DNA of 64,000 nucleotides from Sanguinoderma infundibulare (lineage: Eukaryota > Basidiomycota > Agaricomycetes > Polyporales > Polyporaceae), in NCBI GenBank assembly GCA_032821775.1, contig JAVLRN010000003.1, forward strand, positions 1,116,001 to 1,180,000, given 5' to 3'. The position numbers and the translations under genes were made by a program. Of the stretch, positions 58,153 to 64,000 are shown piece after piece. Below the pieces are notes generated by a model, which searched no databases, was not told where the DNA came from, and worked only from the letters and a program-made list of their open reading frames with translations. The first letter of the stretch is position 1; every line of letters begins with the position of its first letter.

Positions 58153-58791
58153 TCACTTCGACCGGCGTTCGCCCCTCAGGAAGCCCGCGACCTCCAACAG
58201 TTTGAGAGATCGACGGAGCGCCGCCACGAGCAGATGCTGCGTTGGAGCCTATCAGCTCAGAACGCATTCTCAAGACGCCTGCGCAGAGAGTCTCACCGAG
58301 ATGGTGGCCTTGACCGTGTCGCTCATGGTCTCCGCCCTGACACCCTGCGCGAAGAACTCTGGGTCGCCCACGACGGGATGGTCGAGCTCGAACGAAGACA
58401 CGTCAGCATCTGGTTCTTCCTGGCAGACGATGAGAGGACGCTGCGGGAGACACGAGGAAAGACACGTCGAAAGACGCGTCAGGCTCGATGGACGACGTGG
58501 AGGAGGCAAAACTCACAATGTGGATTGGTTCAGGCTCTTCGAGGATGGGCTCCAAGCCGGTTCCGTGTTCAACGGTTCTGTAGTCCACGGTCTGCTGTGT
58601 CGAACCAATGCCGAGTTCCCGCATGTTAGGTTTAGTCGTAAGGAATTGAGAGACGGACGTACCATGAGGGCATCCTCGGCACGTCGAGGGGCGACCCTCG
58701 GGTAGGGATGATACCGACCGACGTGTGCCGACCGATACGCGGGGAGGCGGGAAGAGTCGAGGGACGGCAGGCTGGATGACTGTGAAGCCAT
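58153..58791 (-). CDS. unknown protein, paralogue A of a pair
   Basis: I do not recognise the family. Four exons (58791-58663, 58594-58517, 58440-58297, 58236-58153) give 144 aa, and every junction is phase 0. Exon 1 ends in GRYHPYPRVAPRRAEDALM. Exon 2 is acidic and proline-containing (EPILEEPEPIHI). Exon 3 carries RPLIVCQEEPDADVSSFELD then HPVVG. Exon 4 is a basic amphipathic helix (LLVAALRRSLKLLEVAGFLR). The same four-exon plan and the motifs RYHPYPR, DVSxFELDxPVVG and a basic helical end recur in the gene at 62249-62874. No signal peptide or membrane segment. The palindrome at 59680-59691 lies about 895 bp upstream. Confidence 0.65.
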
Positions 58792-59679
58792 GGTCGACGC
58801 GAACAATGGAAATCAGGGATGAACTCGGCACGTATATTGGGTCCGAACTTCGACTCTACGACAATCAGAACACCTCCAGAAACGCGGGATAGTCTCGAAA
58901 TGAGGAAGGAAGAGCAAAGACAGTGGAATGAGAGGTAAAACGAATGAGGGGGGAAAGCGAGCGAAGATGGGGGAGTTGAGAAATGAGGGTGAGAGGTGGA
59001 GCGAGGCCAAATAAGTAGGGGGATGAATCCGACTAAGAAGCGGGCAACAATGAGAACGAAGCCCAGACCCTGAATGCGCACCTCGGTGTGGGTAGTCTCA
59101 TGCCCGTGTCGACGCGGCGCGCGAGCGTTCGTAATCAACACCCCGCTATCTTGCCCTCGTGCCTCACCGCACAGTTCTTCCGCGATCGTTCCTCCATCGC
59201 CACTGCTCTCGATCATCGCTGCGGCCGGCGCCGAGATTGTATTCTTGAGAAACTTTGCCACTTGTTGAACCGGTGTCGTCTCGACTGCCGTTTCGGCCGC
59301 TCGCTGTGAATATAACCGCAAGAACAGTAGGCATTGGATAATCGGAGTTGAACAGTGCCGGAGTTGCCATTCGAATCGCGTACGTGCTCGCATTCATGGG
59401 AAGAGAGAAACTGTGAAGCTCATCTGACGGTGTCTGCACACTGGCCGTCGACTGGAGGTCAACCATAGTCCTGGTAACGCTTTTGCTTTGGAATAGAGCG
59501 GTGCGGCCACGATGCCATATTCCTCATCCAGATGCCGCTAAGCTATATGTCACTTCAGTGAGTTCTTCGGCTAGAGCCTCTTCCACCCCTCCCAAAGCCT
59601 TATGGCAACCCAAAGCCCACGGCCGAGCAGCCTGCGCTGCCGCACATGCGGCATCTCCATCATGGCAACTATGGGTCAC

Positions 59680-59691
59680 GTCACATGTGAC
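59680..59691. promoter_or_regulatory. 12-bp perfect palindrome upstream of paralogue A
   Basis: GTCACATGTGAC contains the E-box core CACATG in a perfect inverted repeat and lies about 895 bp upstream of the ATG of paralogue A. A similar palindrome stands at almost the same distance from paralogue B. Function is inferred from position only. Confidence 0.4.
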
Positions 59692-61030
59692 ATAGGTCAC
59701 TAGCGCTTCCAATGCCAAGTATACAGTGGTGACGCTGGTAAGTCGCCACTTCTACCAACCACCACCTCGAAAACAGCGTCCCAACGAGTTTCGTGTGCCG
59801 GTCTGATCAAGCCATCCAGAATGTATGCCTCAAGAAACGCAAACAAATACCCAACAAGAAGTCAAGGATCTGTTTGCGGCAACCAGAGAGCAAGACGGGG
59901 AATGACCACGACACATACACGATTCGAGCAACACGGGAACATGCAGACATGGGAACATGCAGAAGACCTAGTGTGCAAGAAGAAAGGCAGAAACACCGGC
60001 ACTGGACGACACACCTAAGTCCGCGACATTTGTCGCCGATGCCTCCGCTGTGCGCGGGGATATTATCGCGTCCTCGCGGTAACGATGAGCGTGAGCAGCG
60101 TGTTCATTCAATATTATATTCTGGAAGATTGGACCTGAGGGCAGAGCGATTGGTCAAGCCCGTGTGGTTGGCCAATCGCGCTGGTCTTGATGATGTCCTT
60201 GTCCGACGGCCTGGCGACGATGCAGCTGGCAGCTGGCAGATGGTGCTGAAGCCAGTACTATGTGTCGTCGTTGCAGCAGTGGCCATGGCGGAATATGTCA
60301 GAGCTTTGCAGGAAATTTGAGCCGCAATTTGTGAAGCATATGCGTGACCAAGAGACGAAGACGCCAACCACCGTCGACACAGAGCAAGACAACAAACCAG
60401 GACATGAGGACAATCAGCAGACGGCGGCAAGAGCCTGAGCGTGGTCGGGGAACAAAGCGAACCGGCGGATGGTCGATGTGACGGGGGACGCCGCGGCTGC
60501 AACTCGCGCGCCCCTTGCGGCAAGAGGATCGCCAACGGCCCGATTCGACTCGATCCGTCCTTCGACAGCCAACCGCGATCTACTGACCGTCTGCCACCAC
60601 CTTCATCTTCGCTCAGTCTCCCTCCCACTGCCCCATTTTTGCACGACCCCGACTCGCTGCTCTCATTCCAGCTATCAACCCAACCACTGGTCGTTGGTAC
60701 AAGCCCCCTGTAGCCCCGACCCCTCTGGACAACCACTCCGCTCGGCTACCAGCTACGCTTGCTCCGCAGATGCCTACCTTTTGCCAAATTTTCCGATTCG
60801 AGAGACTGTCGACTGGTTCAAAATGCTCTGAAACTGCCACACCGGCCCGCCCTCAAGCCCGCCCCCAACGTCTCAACTTCCGGGGAAGCTTTCCTCCTCG
60901 CTTCCTTGTATGCTTGCCATCCCTCGAATATATCTCCTCTTCGCGCCGACTTCCGCGACATTCCACTATGGACCCACAAGTGGAGTTGTGGCGGCCGGCC
61001 GAGGATTGCGCCCCGAAGGACACCGTTGGG

Positions 61031-61060
61031 GACGATTGAGGATGATTGAGGATGATTGAG
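61031..61060. repeat. short direct repeat, 10-bp unit x3
   Basis: The unit GATGATTGAG occurs three times in a row, the first copy with one change (GACGATTGAG). It lies in gene-free DNA. Confidence 0.8.
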
Positions 61061-62248
61061 GAATGTATGAGCCTTCTTTGGTCGACAGGTCCGTTCGTCC
61101 CACTCAATTTTTCTTCGCTCCCCTCCTTCCCCTCCTTCTAGCGCCATTCAGTGACTCTATGGTACCTCCAATCCCCACTCTCGGTAGCCCATCACACCAA
61201 CGCTTGAAGCCCCAACCTGCAGGCCGAGGATCTACGCCAGGAACTCGGCAGAGAAGCCCAGGACGTTGTCATACTCGACCCTTGAACGCCCGACGGTTTG
61301 GCGCACCCCTTCGTGATTCTCTTTGTCGTCCTAGGAAGGCAAATATGCGTCACGAAGTCGGTTGTGGTGGGCGACCGACGCGGACCTGTCACGTCCCGCG
61401 CTGGACCTTTCCGAAAACTAAGCGATATATCCGTCAGGTCCTCGGGAGCGATCGCGAGGGCGGTCTTGCCCTTGCTCCTCTTCTGGTTAGTGGCCCTTAA
61501 GAATGGACGATTCCCAATAAGGCGCTTCTACCAAGCATCCACGGCTTCCTTTTGCGACCACCTTCCCCGTGGAACAACAAGAATAGCGTGTTCCTTCACA
61601 ATCCGGCGTACCTTTCTTCATCACACTCAGCTAGCTAGGGTATCTCCGCCGCGTCGCTTCGTGCTTCGTCTTACGTCGCACCCTTTCAAGTCCCCATATG
61701 TACCCACACTGAAAACCGTTATCCTCGGATGCCGGTGGCAGTGGGATTTAGTTAGGCACACATGACTGCGGGTCTCATCTTCCCCAGGTCCAGAAAGTCG
61801 GAACGCGCACACTAGTACTTATACTACGCAGTGCGGTGCGTGGAGGCGAGTCGAACGCGCTGTGTCTACGCATTTGCCGGTATTATGAACGACATTGTAA
61901 CTATTATTCAATACATGATTTTGTACAGCGATGGCCTGATATCAACCTGTCTGACTAGTATGTACATATCGGAAGAAGTGTGGCCGCAAAATGCAAGAAC
62001 TACGGGAAGACGACTGAAGAAGCTATGCTACACGATTATATACGGACTGCAAGTAAATAAGCAAATAAAAGCAAACTGTATACATGGATAGCGGATTATG
62101 ACGTGCGAGAGCAAAGCAAAAGGATTAGTCCAAGAACATCCAAGAACGAAAGCGATTTCAGCTTTTTCGAGGAGTGGGGGGGGGTTTTGCGATGTTCACG
62201 GCGACAGAGGCCCAACACGAGCCTACGCGAACCACCACGCGAGACGCC

Positions 62249-62874
62249 TTACTTGAGCCGCTCCACGCTGAACTTCAGACCGCCGACGGTCCCCGACGTC
62301 AGCTGCAAGCACCTGCGGCGGAGCACGCCGAGCATATCCTGTCAGACAATCATGCATCAGCTACTCGACACGCAAATCTCCAATTCGGGGCCAGCAGAAG
62401 ACCCAGGACTCACGCTCAGGGCCTCAGCCAGCTTGCTCCGGCTCAAGCCCGTCGGGATCTCCATAGAGCGAAGCTCGTCCTCGTCGTACTCGACACCGAC
62501 CACGGGAGGATCAAGCTCGAACCTGGACACGTCGTCGTCCACCGGGTCGCACCGTCTTGTCGGGCGCTGGGACGTTGACGAAGGACACCGCACCACCTCA
62601 GCGTCCACTCCGACATGATTGGGAACAGCCGACGGAAAACACCTACAAGACGCGGCTGTGCTGGCTCGCTAGACGATGATGGTCCCTCCGTGTGCGCGTG
62701 CTGGTTCTGGTACTAGAGCGCGGCGCGTCTTCCTCGACGGACACCGAGAGAACAAGGGACAGAACATACCACGACGACGACGTCTTCCAGCGGGCGTGGG
62801 CCTCCTCGAGGGTACGGGTGGTACCGTGTGATATGCTTGGATTGGTACGAAGGCAGGCGGAGACTGGGGGCCAT
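62249..62874 (-). CDS. unknown protein, paralogue B of a pair
   Basis: Paralogue of the gene at 58153-58791, function unknown. Four exons (62874-62770, 62712-62647, 62566-62414, 62338-62249) give 137 aa with all junctions at phase 0, as in paralogue A. Exon 1 holds TRYHPYPRGGPRPLEDV. Exon 2 is Glu/Ser/Pro-rich (HTEGPSSSSEPAQPRL). Exon 3 has RPTRRCDPVDDDVSRFELD then PPVVG and a longer end (LRSMEIPTGLSRSKLAEAL). Exon 4 is basic (DMLGVLRRRCLQLTSG). Exon boundaries were chosen by matching paralogue A, so exon 2 is the least certain. A TATA-like CTATATAG lies about 175 bp upstream. Confidence 0.62.
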
Positions 62875-63048
62875 GACCAACGTGAACGACGGGTATGGGA
62901 GGTCGACGCGCATAGACGTGAATGTGTCGCAATAGTCGACGCGACGCGAGAGCTGACAGAACCGACGCCAGACGAGCAAGCGCAGCGAGGTAGGAGGGGG
63001 GTCAGGGAGGAGGACGGGCAATGGAAAGGCAGAGGGTACTGCGGGGTA

Positions 63049-63056
63049 CTATATAG
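63049..63056 (-). promoter_or_regulatory. TATA-like element of paralogue B
   Basis: CTATATAG about 175 bp upstream of the start codon, in an otherwise GC-rich region. A leader of about 140 nt would fit. Confidence 0.45.
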
Positions 63057-63765
63057 GCAGGGGCGGGGGGAAACCGAATCGGCTGGGGTGAAAATTTTGT
63101 GGGCGCGATAGGCCGCCTGTCCGAAAGGATGATTGAGGACAGTAGCGGCGAGAAGACGTCGTCGTCCGGGGCCCTGAGTGCGCACGGCTGCATTTGGTCC
63201 GCAATCTCCCCCCTTGTCTCTCCTTCTCGTTCTCTCCACTCCCCGCCACGGGTTCGCGCTCCCCGAAGTTGCTTCTGGCCTCGCGACCGTCCGTCGAAGG
63301 GCAAAAACTGCCGCGATCTTGTAAGCTCAATTCTCTCCGTGGCCTAGCGATTGGAAGATACTGCATCAGCTGTCGCAGCTTGCAGAGAACCCGACACGAA
63401 AGATCAAAGGAACCAATCTAGGCGAACAACTTTCCGGGTAACGCTGCTCGATATGGAACAAGGAGTCTCCGCACGACACTGTGAGCGAATTCCGTCTCAT
63501 AGCAGCGACTGTTCCGCTGAAAAAAGGACCATTAACATGATCACCATGCTCGGGCTCGAGGCAAAAGGATACGGATCTAGTCCTTCAGAACTTGCAAAGG
63601 GCTGACCCACACCCTAGTGTCCAGATAGGACGCCCCGCTGCATGGCGCTTGCGTCGCGCATCTTGCGCTCATAGGCACGACTCGACACATTGGCGGCGGA
63701 AGCCCATAACACCGACCCCGACGCTTTCGCCGCTGCGCCGTCACGTCGGACGGTTGCGTGACTCC

Positions 63766-63777
63766 GTGACATGTCAC
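63766..63777. promoter_or_regulatory. 12-bp perfect palindrome upstream of paralogue B
   Basis: GTGACATGTCAC is a perfect inverted repeat with the same outer GT-AC and inner ACATGT as the palindrome upstream of paralogue A. Its centre is about 898 bp from the ATG of paralogue B, against about 895 bp for A. Confidence 0.4.
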
Positions 63778-64000
63778 ATGAGCGTTAATAGAAGGAGAGA
63801 AGGACGGCGCAACAACACATTGTGAGTGTTTGCGTCCACCTTCCCCACTAAACATGACCATATTGTTGTTCTTACGTTTAATTACCTCCGAAAAAGTTTA
63901 GCAGAATACGTGTGTGCAAACCACCCCATCAAGAGCCCTACTCCAGTAAGCGCCCAGAGCTCCCAAGGCCGACATCCCCACCACAAGCATATCCGGCCAC

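Larger units (their letters stand above)
58792..62248. other. 3.5-kb region between the two paralogues
   Basis: No gene is firmly supported. Immediately upstream of paralogue A the minus strand is pyrimidine-rich. A minus-strand frame from 59466 (MVDLQSTASVQTPSDELHSF onward) continues past a possible intron into another coding-like frame, but I could not settle its exons. Three direct 10-bp units lie at 61031-61060 and a 12-bp palindrome at 59680-59691. The section 61,830-62,100 is AT-richer. Confidence 0.35.
62875..64000. other. upstream region of paralogue B and end of window
   Basis: Holds the TATA-like site at 63049-63056 and the palindrome at 63766-63777. I see no supportable gene. At the very end a minus-strand frame (WPDMLVVGMSALGALGAYWS) enters from beyond the window and stops at about 63,898; it may be the end of an outside gene. 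Confidence 0.35.

Noticed and set aside
58632..59393. 253-codon minus-strand frame overlapping paralogue A
   Set aside because: It runs through the pyrimidine-rich upstream region and out of frame over exon 1 of the paralogue; only its upstream third looks coding-like.
63898..64000. Minus-strand frame entering from beyond the window
   Set aside because: Only 34 codons are visible, with no recognisable motif; it could be intronic.
1..64000. CRISPR arrays, bacterial operons, intact transposons, rRNA genes
   Set aside because: No regularly spaced repeats, terminal inverted repeats with transposase frames, or rRNA sequence were seen; the intron-rich genes show a eukaryotic nuclear genome.

Overview
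The window looks like nuclear DNA of a basidiomycete fungus, most likely an Agaricomycete and possibly a polypore. It is rich in GC and CpG, its genes are broken by many 45-90 nt introns, and the recognisable proteins are fungal orthologues (PHO80-type cyclin, Hda1/Clr3 deacetylase, Atf1-type bZIP, DUF3445 protein, pyridoxal-reductase-like aldo/keto reductase). I assign no species. All gene models were spliced by hand. Where exon lists are given, total lengths are multiples of three and the joined peptides keep the family motifs.

Layout. 0.7-7 kb: glucosidase II beta subunit, an unknown disordered protein whose 5' end lies in a CpG-free patch, and a PHO80-like cyclin. 7.8-14.8 kb: HDA1 deacetylase (17 exons), convergent with the COMPASS subunit SWD1, which is divergent from the TEL2-complex subunit TTI2. 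15-24.4 kb: gene-poor, with a 176-aa unknown, a broken single-pass membrane protein gene and a small unknown gene. 24.4-36.2 kb: DUF3445 haem-oxidase-like protein, a large MDR-domain protein, the ribosome biogenesis GTPase NUG1 and an Atf1-like bZIP factor. 36.2-42.8 kb: about 6.6 kb without a supportable protein gene, holding a tRNA-Tyr-like relic. 42.8-56 kb: ribosomal protein eL18 divergent from a transformer-2-like SR protein, an aldo/keto reductase, a tRNA-Pro(AGG) with a 12-nt intron, a 114-aa unknown, an isochorismatase-family hydrolase and an 1180-aa coiled-coil protein. 56-64 kb: mostly gene-free, but it holds two unknown minus-strand genes that are clearly paralogous (144 and 137 aa).

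Most genes are unrelated housekeeping genes. HDA1 and SWD1 (histone deacetylation and H3K4 methylation) lie tail to tail. eL18 and the SR protein share a 184-bp divergent promoter, and both have a first coding exon that is only the ATG.

The best leads are the paralogous pair near 58 and 62 kb, each with a 12-bp palindrome about 895 bp upstream of its ATG; the 754-bp stretch without a single CpG; a 14-nt exon that carries the zinc-ligand motif of HDA1; non-canonical GC-AG introns; and several introns of length 3n without stop codons.
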